Below, piece after piece: positions 1 through 5,449 of a stretch of DNA of 5,576 bases. Position numbers and translations under genes: made by a program. The DNA is from Sulfurimonas sp. (GTDB lineage: Bacteria > Campylobacterota > Campylobacteria > Campylobacterales > Sulfurimonadaceae). Positions within the stretch are counted from its first letter, which is position 1; each line of letters begins with the position of its first letter. The stretch covers positions 1 to 5,576 of the forward strand of contig JAMOMX010000437.1 in assembly GCA_027066935.1 (NCBI GenBank), given 5' to 3'. Below the pieces are notes generated by a model. That model had not been told where the DNA came from. It did not search any database and worked only from the letters and a program-made list of their open reading frames with translations.

Positions 1-69
1 AAGAGTAGCGATAAGTGTAAAAAACACAGCCAATGTGGCTAATAGCAAATATGGATTAATATCTAGCAT
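1..69 (-). CDS. atpF': ATP synthase Fo subunit b' (AtpF'), N-terminal fragment
   Basis: Only the first 23 codons are present; the gene continues past the left edge. They translate as MLDINPYLLLATLAVFF followed by TLIATL, an acidic/polar start and then an uninterrupted hydrophobic stretch. This is the single N-terminal membrane helix expected of a b-type peripheral-stalk subunit, which ties the membrane Fo ring to the F1 head. The ATG at 67-69 is preceded by a perfect Shine-Dalgarno GGAGGT (73-78, minus strand) at a 3-base spacing, or slightly more depending on alignment. The identification rests largely on context: in Campylobacterota, parA-parB is followed by the ATP synthase operon beginning with atpF'. 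The peptide fits but is short, so b' rather than b is inferred from position. A different small membrane protein cannot be ruled out from 23 residues alone. Confidence 0.8.
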   Translation of the reverse strand, partial: MLDINPYLLLATLAVFFTLIATL

Positions 70-91
70 AGCACCTCCTAAAAGTTGCGCA

Positions 92-105
92 ATTATACAA
101 TTATA
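92..105 (-). promoter_or_regulatory. Probable promoter of the atp operon: two tandem -10 boxes
   Basis: On the minus strand the 79-base gap after parB contains two exact TATAAT hexamers 2 bases apart, at 100-105 and 92-97. The nearer one lies 22 bases before the atpF' start codon, so a transcript starting about 7 bases downstream would have a very short leader containing the GGAGGT at 73-78. No -35 TTGACA is visible; T-rich sequence lies upstream, as in many Campylobacterota sigma-70 promoters. No GC-rich terminator follows parB, so read-through from parB into the atp genes is also possible. Confidence 0.55.
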
Positions 106-148
106 AAATTGAAATATTAGTTAAAGTAAAAAAGAAAGTTTAATTTTT

Positions 149-1000
149 TTATATTTTGTTTAAATAACTGAGTAATTTTTCAATTTGAGCATCATTTTCA
201 AACTCTATAGTAAGCTTATCTTGTGAGCTTTTAGCTTTGAATCCCAAGTTGTCAAATTTTTTTTGAATATTTTCAAAATTTAGTTTTAAACTATGGTTTT
301 TTTTATGGTTTTTTTGAATTATATTATTATTTTTTAAGTTTTTAATCATAAACTCAACTTCGCGGACACTAAGTTTTTGTCCAATTATTGAGTTTACCAT
401 CAATTGTTGTTCTTTGTCATTTAGACCAACTAATACTTTTGCATGACCAGCTGTAATTTTTTTCTCTACCAATGCTTTTTGTGTTTTAGATGAGAGTTGC
501 AAAAGTCTAAGTGTATTTGTTATATGGGTGCGACTTTTATAAATTTTTTGAGCTAATTCCTCTTGTGTGATATTATGTAGTTTTATAAGTTCACCATATG
601 CATTTGCAAGTTCAAGAGAGTTTAACTCCTCTCGTTGAATATTTTCAATAAGTGCAAATTTACGCATACGATGTTCATCCGAGTTTTGGATAATTGCACG
701 TATAGTTTTTAGTTTTGCTAACTTAGAAGCACGAAATCTTCTCTCCCCTGCAATTAAAACATAACCATCCACATCTTCTGTTACAACTATTGGCTGAAGA
801 AGTCCATCATCTTTAATAGAATCAGCTAACTCTTGCAAACTATCATCACTAAAAGTTTTTCTTGGCTGATATGGATTTGGACGAATGTTATTTAAATTAA
901 TCTCTATTATAGAGTCTTTTGATGTGCTTTCATTTTCATAAGCTTCATCCATTTCACCCAAAAGCGCATCTAGCCCACGACCTAGTTTTTGTGATGGCAT
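149..1000 (-). CDS. parB: Chromosome-partitioning protein ParB (Spo0J family)
   Basis: ParB is a CTP-dependent DNA clamp that loads at parS sites near the origin and works with ParA to segregate chromosomes. The 283-residue length is normal for the family. In order: an N-terminal ParA-interaction peptide LGRGLDALLG (6-15); the ParB/CTPase domain from about 31, with NPYQPRKTF (42-50), the C-motif GERRFRA (85-91) and the P-motif ENIQREELNSLE (119-130); a helix-turn-helix DNA-binding region from about 144 (ITQEELAQKI) to 170; ITAGHAK (182-188); a lysine/asparagine-rich linker (about 221-238); and a C-terminal dimerisation domain (about 239-283). The ATG at 998-1000 has an AAGGAG Shine-Dalgarno (1009-1014) at normal spacing and begins the conserved N-terminal peptide, so the start is secure. 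It follows parA after a 76-base gap containing inverted repeats. The linker is coded by unusually long A-tracts. Confidence 0.97.
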   Translation of the reverse strand: MPSQKLGRGLDALLGEMDEAYENESTSKDSIIEINLNNIRPNPYQPRKTFSDDSLQELADSIKDDGLLQPIVVTEDVDGYVLIAGERRFRASKLAKLKTIRAIIQNSDEHRMRKFALIENIQREELNSLELANAYGELIKLHNITQEELAQKIYKSRTHITNTLRLLQLSSKTQKALVEKKITAGHAKVLVGLNDKEQQLMVNSIIGQKLSVREVEFMIKNLKNNNIIQKNHKKNHSLKLNFENIQKKFDNLGFKAKSSQDKLTIEFENDAQIEKLLSYLNKI

Positions 1001-1012
1001 TATAGACTCTCC

Positions 1013-1040
1013 TTAGTTTGAAAATTGTCCCACAAACTAA
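1013..1040 (-). repeat. 8-bp inverted repeat beside the parB ribosome-binding site
   Basis: In the parA-parB gap, TTAGTTTG (1013-1020) and CAAACTAA (1033-1040) are perfect reverse complements separated by a 12-base loop. In the minus-strand transcript the second arm ends with the AA of AAGGAG, the parB Shine-Dalgarno, so the hairpin would abut and partly include the ribosome-binding site. No U-run follows, which argues against a terminator. It could modulate parB translation, bind a protein as DNA, or be chance in AT-rich sequence. The structure is seen; any role is inferred. Confidence 0.5.
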
Positions 1041-1057
1041 TTCCTCTCACTAAAGCT

Positions 1058-1070
1058 ACAACTTCGTTGT
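1058..1070. repeat. Small hairpin ACAAC-TTC-GTTGT after parA
   Basis: A 5-bp perfect stem with a 3-base loop lies a few bases past the parA stop codon. It is not followed by a T-run in the minus-strand direction, so it is not a convincing terminator. It may be a weak mRNA processing or stabilising stem between parA and parB, or chance. Confidence 0.3.
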
Positions 1071-1076
1071 GACAAA

Positions 1077-1859
1077 TCATGCTATTACTGCTTGTGCTAA
1101 ATTTTGATATGCAATGGAACCAGATGATTTTACATCATAAAGAATAGCTGGTTTTCCAAAAGATGGAGATTCCGCTAATTTTACGTTTCTTGGAACCACT
1201 ATAATATTGTCTTTTGTATCACGAAATAACTTAGTACTAAAATGCTGTTTTAAGTCTGCAAAAACCTGTTTAGAAAGATTGTTTTGAGAACTAAACATAG
1301 TTGGAATAAACCCTTTTATTATAAGTTTTGGATTTATTGACTTTCTAACTAATTTAACTGTATTTAAAAGTTGTGCTAAACCCTCTAATGCAAAAAATTC
1401 ACACTGAATAGGGATAATAACCGAGTTTGAAGCTGAGAGTGCATTTATTGTCATAGGTCCAAGAGCTGGTGGCGAATCTATAATAATATAATCATAATCT
1501 TTTTTTACATTAGCAATCGCACGCTTAAGAACAAGTTCGCGCCCTTTTGCTTTGTCTGTATCGTAATACTCTTTTTCAATTCCTACAAGACCAATGTTTG
1601 ATGGTGCTAAATGAAGAGTTGGAAGATCTGATTTTAAAATAATCTCTTTAAGTTTTTTTGTACCTATCAATACATGATATATATTAAATTCATAATCATT
1701 TCTGTGAAATCCTAAAGATGTAGTCGCATTAGCTTGAGGATCAGAGTCTATTAATAGTACTTTTTTTTCTGCAACTGCAAGTGAAGCGGCTAAGTTTACA
1801 GCTGTTGTTGTTTTACCAACTCCACCTTTTTGATTTGCTATTACTATTACTTCGCTCAT
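1077..1859 (-). CDS. parA: Chromosome-partitioning ATPase ParA (Soj, MinD/ParA family)
   Basis: ParA is a cytoplasmic ATPase that dimerises on nucleoid DNA when bound to ATP; ParB stimulates its hydrolysis to move origins apart. The 260 residues match the compact chromosomal type, with no N-terminal helix-turn-helix extension such as some plasmid ParAs carry. Visible motifs are the deviant Walker A KGGVGKTTT (11-19, signature Lys11 and catalytic Lys16), LLIDSDPQANAT (35-46, the A' segment), Walker B YIIIDSPPALG (124-134, Asp128) and the family C-terminal block VPRNVKLAESPSFGKP (222-237). The ATG at 1857-1859 shares bases with the birA stop (ATGA overlap), implying translational coupling. An AAAGGA (1873-1878) inside birA lies 13 bases upstream, rather far for a Shine-Dalgarno. 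parB follows, completing a parAB pair. No parS site was seen nearby. Confidence 0.97.
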   Translation of the reverse strand: MSEVIVIANQKGGVGKTTTAVNLAASLAVAEKKVLLIDSDPQANATTSLGFHRNDYEFNIYHVLIGTKKLKEIILKSDLPTLHLAPSNIGLVGIEKEYYDTDKAKGRELVLKRAIANVKKDYDYIIIDSPPALGPMTINALSASNSVIIPIQCEFFALEGLAQLLNTVKLVRKSINPKLIIKGFIPTMFSSQNNLSKQVFADLKQHFSTKLFRDTKDNIIVVPRNVKLAESPSFGKPAILYDVKSSGSIAYQNLAQAVIA

Positions 1860-2509
1860 CTTAAACTATATATCCTTTCACCGTCTATTATTATAGAACC
1901 ATCATCTTGAAGCTTTGCATTTTCTAAAGAAATCTTTAAATTATTATTATGTGTATAATATTTTTGCTTCTTGTAAAAGTTTATCTTATATTTGCTAAAA
2001 ATTTGCTTCCATAGAGGTTTTTTTTCAACATTTATTAAATATAAGTTTATTATGTTCTGTGAAGATACTTTTATATCTAATATTGCAAAATTTTGGGATG
2101 CATTTTTTATATTTAATCCTACACCACAAATTAGATTATCATCAATTATATTTGTTATCATTCCGCCAATTTTTTTATCATCTATATAAAAATCATTTGG
2201 CCATTTTAAAAAAACTTTTGAGCCAAGTGATTCTAAAGTCTCTTTTAAAATATATGAAAAATATATGGAGGCAGATTCTAACTTTAAATCTTGTGGTAGA
2301 TCTTTAAGTTTTAAAGCAAATGAAAGAAATAAATTACCCTCCAACCCTTGCCACTTATTGTCTCTGCTACCAATTCCATCTGTTTGCTCATCTGTCACTA
2401 TGGCATGTGGTAGTTTTATTTTAGAGTTTTTAAGTAAGTTTTTTAGATAAGTTTGTGTTGAATCAACACTCTTAAGATAAGTAATCTTCAATAGACAATC
2501 TTTTACCAT
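1856..2509 (-). CDS. birA: Biotin--[acetyl-CoA-carboxylase] ligase (BirA, HTH-less type)
   Basis: This enzyme activates biotin with ATP to biotinyl-5'-AMP and transfers it to the lysine of a biotin carrier domain. At 217 residues it holds only the catalytic and short C-terminal domains. The DNA-binding domain of bifunctional E. coli BirA is missing, so it should not repress transcription itself. Motifs: SVDSTQTYL (14-22), the biotin/ATP loop GIGSRDNKW (45-53), EGNLFLSF (57-64), KWPND (102-106), DKKIGGMI (111-118) and GVGLNI (129-134). Aligned with E. coli GRGRRGRKW, Ser48 stands where Arg118 would be, while Arg49 is kept. The start is uncertain. The ATG at 2507-2509 lacks a Shine-Dalgarno and overlaps fmt by 38 bases. 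A TTG at codon 7 (2489-2491) would give MKITYLKSVDSTQ, a typical family beginning, with an equally weak upstream AAAAG. The 3' end overlaps parA by 4 bases. Confidence 0.9.
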   Translation of the reverse strand: MVKDCLLKITYLKSVDSTQTYLKNLLKNSKIKLPHAIVTDEQTDGIGSRDNKWQGLEGNLFLSFALKLKDLPQDLKLESASIYFSYILKETLESLGSKVFLKWPNDFYIDDKKIGGMITNIIDDNLICGVGLNIKNASQNFAILDIKVSSQNIINLYLINVEKKPLWKQIFSKYKINFYKKQKYYTHNNNLKISLENAKLQDDGSIIIDGERIYSLR

Positions 2510-3380
2510 TTATGTATGAAAGCACATCCATCTCTTTTTTTGATGACGGTTGTACTCTGTTTATTTTTATAGTGCCCTTTGTGCAACCTACTACTATGCT
2601 CTCTTTTTGTATTGCTAAAATCTTTCCAGCATTATTTAAAGAATACTTCTCAATAAGTTCTATACTTTTTAACTTTAAACCAGACTCAAGATAAACTCCA
2701 GGCCAAGGAGTATATGCCCTATATTTAGAATATAACTCTTTTGCATCGCTAAAATTTACTTCACCATCTTTTTTTGTAACTTTAGCACAATGAGATGCTA
2801 ATGAATCATCTTGTTTTACAGGGGTATAATTATTGAAATTTTTTAATACATCAATTGTTAATTCACAAGCAACCTCAGTTAGTGCATCAAAAAGTTCACC
2901 AACTATCATATTTTTAGGGAGATCTATCTCTTGTATTTTAATAATATCGCCAGTATCAAGCCCCTCTTCCATCATCATAGCTGTTACTCCAGTTTTTTTA
3001 TCATCATTAAGAAGTGTTTGTTGGATTGGACTTGCACCTCTATATGCTGGCAAGATGGAAGCGTGCAAGTTTATAGATGGGGCATGGTCTAAAATTTCGC
3101 GAGGAAGAATTTGACCATAAGCAGCTACTACTATAAAATTGCAATCTATTTTTAAAAGTTCTTTTATCGTATCTTCATTACGAAGACGAGTTGGTTGATA
3201 AATTTTTATGTTATTTTCACATGCTAATGTTTTAACAGGTGGTGGGGTTAAAATTTTTTTACGCCCAACAGGTTTATCGGGTTGAGTAAAAACTGCAACC
3301 ACATCTATGTTGTCTGTATCTATTATTTTTTTTAGGATAGCCTCTGCATAATCAGGAGTACCCATAAAAATAACTTTCAC
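2472..3380 (-). CDS. fmt: Methionyl-tRNA formyltransferase
   Basis: Fmt transfers a formyl group from 10-formyltetrahydrofolate to Met-tRNA(fMet) so that initiation can begin with formylmethionine. The 302 residues are near the usual length of about 310. The N-terminal Rossmann domain begins VIFMGTPDYAE (3-13). The tRNA-recognition loop is PVGRKKILTPPPVK (37-50). The active site is INLHASILPAYRGASPI (103-119), with Asn104 and His106, and LDTGDI (141-146), with Asp142. The C-terminal OB-like tRNA-binding domain includes HCAKVTKKDGEV (197-208) and PWPG (225-228). The start codon is GTG (3378-3380). It is preferred to the internal ATG at codon 6 because family members begin a few residues before FMGTPD. 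No strong Shine-Dalgarno precedes it. It lies 3 bases after the obg stop, so coupling to obg translation is likely. Its end overlaps birA. Confidence 0.97.
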   Translation of the reverse strand: MKVIFMGTPDYAEAILKKIIDTDNIDVVAVFTQPDKPVGRKKILTPPPVKTLACENNIKIYQPTRLRNEDTIKELLKIDCNFIVVAAYGQILPREILDHAPSINLHASILPAYRGASPIQQTLLNDDKKTGVTAMMMEEGLDTGDIIKIQEIDLPKNMIVGELFDALTEVACELTIDVLKNFNNYTPVKQDDSLASHCAKVTKKDGEVNFSDAKELYSKYRAYTPWPGVYLESGLKLKSIELIEKYSLNNAGKILAIQKESIVVGCTKGTIKINRVQPSSKKEMDVLSYINGKRLSIEDYLS

Positions 3381-3383
3381 AGT

Positions 3384-4484
3384 TTATTTTCTATCTGTTT
3401 GAACTAAATTAAATAAAGCATTTTTTAATGGCTCTATATTTTTATTTATTGCTGATGAGATTGGCACTACACAATACGGAAGATCTCTATCATATCCAAG
3501 AGTATCATCTGCACTCTCTTGAATATAGTATGGGATATTTTCATCAAAATTAAATTGTTTGTTTGAATTTTGTTTTAATCCTACTAAATCTAGAAAACTA
3601 TTAACTAAATCAGCTAATTCATCAGGCGCAATCAGATCAACACGTGTAAGAGCAATCGCATATTTAGACTCCCCTAACTTTTGGGAAAAAGAACTTATCT
3701 CATCTTTTAAAACTTCTATTTGCTCTTTTAATTCTCTATATGATGCTAAATCTACCATATATAAAAGTGTTTTAGTTCGCTCAATATGTCTTAAAAATTG
3801 GATTCCAAGACCTTTGCCCTCATGTGCTCCACCAATAATACCAGGGATATCAGCCATTATGAAAGATTCAAAATCACCAATATTTACTTGACCTAATTTT
3901 GGTGTTAATGTAGTAAACTCATAGTTAGCAATCTCAGGACGCGCATTTGATACAGTTGAAATAAGAGTTGATTTTCCAACATTTGGAAACCCAACAAGTC
4001 CAACATCTGCAATTAGCTTTAAGTCTAGTTTTATTTGCCTTGTCTCACCTTGTTCACCAGGTTGCGCATAGGTTGGTCTTTGTTTTGTAGAAGATTTAAA
4101 GTGAGTATTTCCAAGCCCACCTTTTCCACCAACCAAAAACTTCTCTTCTTGACCATGCTTTAACATGTCAAATAAAATCTCACCATTCTCAGCGTCAAGA
4201 ATCTGTGTACCTGGGGGGACTATAATAATTTTTTTAGCACCTGATTTTCCACTCATATTTGATGGTTCACCTGGTTGACCTTTGTCAGCTTTTATATGCA
4301 TCTTTCTTTGAAAATGTGAAAGAGTGTGAGTATTGTTGTCACATTTAAAAAGAATATCTCCACCTTTTCCACCATCACCACCGTTTGGTCCACCATTTAG
4401 TACAAATTTTTCACGACGAAATGATACACAACCTGCCCCACCTTTTCCTGATGATACTGTTAAATCGACGCTATCTGTAAACAT
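3384..4484 (-). CDS. obg: Obg-family GTPase (ObgE/CgtA), 50S ribosome assembly
   Basis: Obg is an essential, slowly hydrolysing GTPase that binds 50S precursors and links ribosome maturation with stress and cell cycle. The 366 residues comprise the glycine-rich Obg fold (about 1-158, with GGPNGGDGGKGGD at 31-43) and a G domain: G1 GFPNVGKS (165-172), switch I TTLTPKLG (191-198), G3 DIPG (212-215), G4 TRVD (280-283) and G5 SSA (343-345). No C-terminal OCT domain is present. Two oddities: G4 has Arg where NKxD/TKxD has Lys, and about 59 residues separate G4 from G5, longer than I expect from E. coli. The ATG at 4482-4484 has an AAGGA Shine-Dalgarno (4491-4495). The gene follows rpmA across a terminator and so probably has its own promoter. 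fmt begins 3 bases after its stop. The neighbouring L21 and L27 genes fit a 50S role. Confidence 0.97.
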   Translation of the reverse strand: MFTDSVDLTVSSGKGGAGCVSFRREKFVLNGGPNGGDGGKGGDILFKCDNNTHTLSHFQRKMHIKADKGQPGEPSNMSGKSGAKKIIIVPPGTQILDAENGEILFDMLKHGQEEKFLVGGKGGLGNTHFKSSTKQRPTYAQPGEQGETRQIKLDLKLIADVGLVGFPNVGKSTLISTVSNARPEIANYEFTTLTPKLGQVNIGDFESFIMADIPGIIGGAHEGKGLGIQFLRHIERTKTLLYMVDLASYRELKEQIEVLKDEISSFSQKLGESKYAIALTRVDLIAPDELADLVNSFLDLVGLKQNSNKQFNFDENIPYYIQESADDTLGYDRDLPYCVVPISSAINKNIEPLKNALFNLVQTDRK

Positions 4485-4567
4485 TGTTTTTCCTTGGGGT
4501 ATATCTATTTAAAAATTTACTAATTTTTTAAGTATGAGCAAATTGTTAAATATATTGTTTAGTTATT

Positions 4568-4586
4568 TGAGAAAATTCTCATTGTA
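4568..4586 (-). promoter_or_regulatory. Candidate obg promoter with overlapping inverted repeat
   Basis: Reading leftward, TACAAT (4581-4586, one mismatch to TATAAT) comes just after the rpmA terminator and a T-rich stretch. It runs straight into the perfect inverted repeat TGAGAA-AA-TTCTCA (4568-4581), which would sit over the expected transcription start. A second -10-like TATATT lies at 4549-4554. No -35 is recognisable. A promoter is expected here because a terminator precedes obg, but which hexamer is used is a guess. The rest of the gap (4485-4567) is AT-rich, with no ORF or RNA gene seen. Confidence 0.35.
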
Positions 4587-4591
4587 AGGTG

Positions 4592-4622
4592 TAAAAATAT
4601 ACTTGGGGGAAAACCCAAGTAT
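4592..4622 (-). terminator. Intrinsic terminator after rpmA
   Basis: A perfect 9-bp stem pairs ATACTTGGG (4599-4607) with CCCAAGTAT (4614-4622) around a 6-base loop. In the minus-strand transcript it is followed by A then five U (4593-4597). It starts 7 bases after the rpmA stop codon. The plus-strand side has no T-run, so it works leftward. With only five U residues it may be leaky, allowing some rplU-rpmA transcripts to continue into obg. Confidence 0.85.
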
Positions 4623-4629
4623 TGTAGAA

Positions 4630-4887
4630 TTATGAAGCAGGTACTATTGAAACTTTTTGACGTTTTTTATCTTTACGCTCAAATTTCACTTCACCATCAA
4701 TAAGTGCAAATAAGGTATGATCTTTCCCCATACCTACATTTGTACCTGGATGAATTTTAGTTCCACGTTGACGAATGATGATGTTACCAGCAACAACAGC
4801 TTCTCCACCATATTTCTTAACACCAAGTCTTCTACCAGCTGAATCACGATTATTCTGTGTACTACCTTGACCTTTTTTATGTGCCAT
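4630..4887 (-). CDS. rpmA: 50S ribosomal protein L27
   Basis: L27 is a small protein whose flexible N-terminus reaches the peptidyl-transferase centre. The 85 residues are the normal length. It begins MAHKKGQGSTQNNRDSAGRR (1-20), the mature form, with no Firmicutes-type cleaved extension. The family core follows: GGEAVVAGNIIIRQRGTKIHPG (27-48, KYGG just before) and VGMGKDHTLFAL (51-62), then a basic tail. The ATG at 4885-4887 has a GGAG-type Shine-Dalgarno (4894-4899) at good spacing. It lies 27 bases after rplU and is co-transcribed with it, the usual bacterial L21-L27 pair. A terminator follows directly. Confidence 0.98.
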   Translation of the reverse strand: MAHKKGQGSTQNNRDSAGRRLGVKKYGGEAVVAGNIIIRQRGTKIHPGTNVGMGKDHTLFALIDGEVKFERKDKKRQKVSIVPAS

Positions 4888-4914
4888 TTTAAATCTCCTC
4901 TATTTTTTTAAAGC

Positions 4915-5223
4915 TTATGCAGCTATTTTCGTGATACGAACACGAGTGAAATCTCTTCTGAAACCTCTTTTAACTTTAGAATCTTTACGACGACGCTTTT
5001 TGAAAATTACAACTTTCTTATCACGACCCTCATTAATAACTTCTAATGTTACAACAGCACCCTCTACAAAAGGAGCTCCAACTTTAAGTTCACCAGCATT
5101 TACAGCTAGAACTTCTTTAATTTCAACAGTGTCTTTAGCATCAAGAGACATCTTATCTAATAATAAGATATCGCCTACTTGAACCTTATATTGTTTACCA
5201 CCGTTTTTGATAATTGCGTACAT
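4915..5223 (-). CDS. rplU: 50S ribosomal protein L21
   Basis: L21 binds 23S rRNA in the large subunit. The 102 residues begin MYAIIKNGGKQYKVQVGD (1-18), the standard family start, and include the basic rRNA-binding block VIFKKRRRKDSKVKRG (72-87) followed by FRRDFTRVRITK (88-99). The frame extends upstream to a TTG at 5229, but I place the start at the ATG at 5221-5223. The AAGGA Shine-Dalgarno (5231-5235) is 7 bases from that ATG and only 1 base from the TTG, and L21 proteins begin MYA. It is first in the leftward cluster, with its own -10 box about 45 bases upstream, and rpmA follows after 27 bases. Confidence 0.98.
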   Translation of the reverse strand: MYAIIKNGGKQYKVQVGDILLLDKMSLDAKDTVEIKEVLAVNAGELKVGAPFVEGAVVTLEVINEGRDKKVVIFKKRRRKDSKVKRGFRRDFTRVRITKIAA

Positions 5224-5267
5224 ATACAATTCCTTGTCATTTCATAATTCTATTTAAAAAGTTCGGA

Positions 5268-5273
5268 ATTATA
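5268..5273 (-). promoter_or_regulatory. Probable -10 box of the rplU-rpmA promoter
   Basis: An exact TATAAT on the minus strand lies 44 bases before the rplU ATG, in the context GGGTATAATTCC. No -35 TTGACA is seen at the expected distance; upstream sequence is AT-rich. The leader would be under 40 bases and shows no obvious L21 or L27 autoregulatory structure. Confidence 0.65.
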
Positions 5274-5362
5274 CCCAAACAAGCTTTAAGTTTTATTTAA
5301 AGGAGTACTCTATTTTTTCATACCAAAAAAATATAGATTTAGCTATTTTTAGTTTAAACGCA

Positions 5363-5374
5363 TTATTTAAATAA
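5363..5374. repeat. Perfect 12-bp AT palindrome in the divergent spacer
   Basis: TTATTTAAATAA reads the same on both strands and lies between the leftward rplU promoter and the rightward pyrC promoter, about 32 bases upstream of the pyrC -10. A second short palindrome, GAGTACTC, is at 5303-5310. Either could be an operator half or chance in a very AT-rich spacer. Otherwise the 226-base spacer (5224-5449) shows only the two promoters and no ORF. Confidence 0.3.
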
Positions 5375-5405
5375 GCTTAATTCCTCTATTATCATTAACT
5401 TTAGC

Positions 5406-5411
5406 TATAAT
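5406..5411 (+). promoter_or_regulatory. Probable -10 box of the pyrC promoter
   Basis: An exact TATAAT on the plus strand lies 38 bases before the pyrC ATG. It is preceded by T-rich sequence without a -35 consensus. The leader carries the AAGGAAA Shine-Dalgarno at 5440-5446. No C-tract or attenuator hairpin like that of the E. coli pyrC leader is apparent. Confidence 0.6.
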
Positions 5412-5449
5412 ACACATTAAATAAATTATATTTTTTCTCAAGGAAACCG

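Noticed and set aside
1058..1070. Terminator between parA and parB
   Set aside because: The stem is 5 bp and no U-run follows on the minus strand.
1001..1076. A parS site next to parAB
   Set aside because: No sequence near TGTTTCACGTGAAACA is visible here or elsewhere in the window; the inverted repeats present do not resemble it.
2059..2307. Plus-strand open frames opposite birA (also at 1992-2189 and 2265-2450)
   Set aside because: They lie antisense to a well-supported gene, have no recognisable motif or good ribosome-binding site, and have low-complexity composition expected of AT-rich antisense frames.
3559..3891. Plus-strand open frame opposite obg, and similar ones opposite fmt and rplU
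   Set aside because: The opposite strand codes a fully conserved protein, and these frames show no family features or promoter.
5224..5229. TTG start extending L21 by two residues (start at 5229)
   Set aside because: The Shine-Dalgarno AAGGA would be only 1 base away; the ATG at 5223 has a 7-base spacing and gives the standard MYAIIK beginning.
5299..5330. Small plus-strand gene started by AAAGGAG at 5299-5304
   Set aside because: No ATG, GTG or TTG follows at workable spacing; the only nearby minus-strand ATG frame stops after three codons.
5325..5350. AT-rich imperfect hairpin (ATAG/CTAT arms with flanking A and T runs) as a bidirectional terminator
   Set aside because: The core stem is 4 bp with no G-C strength, and no gene ends here in either direction.
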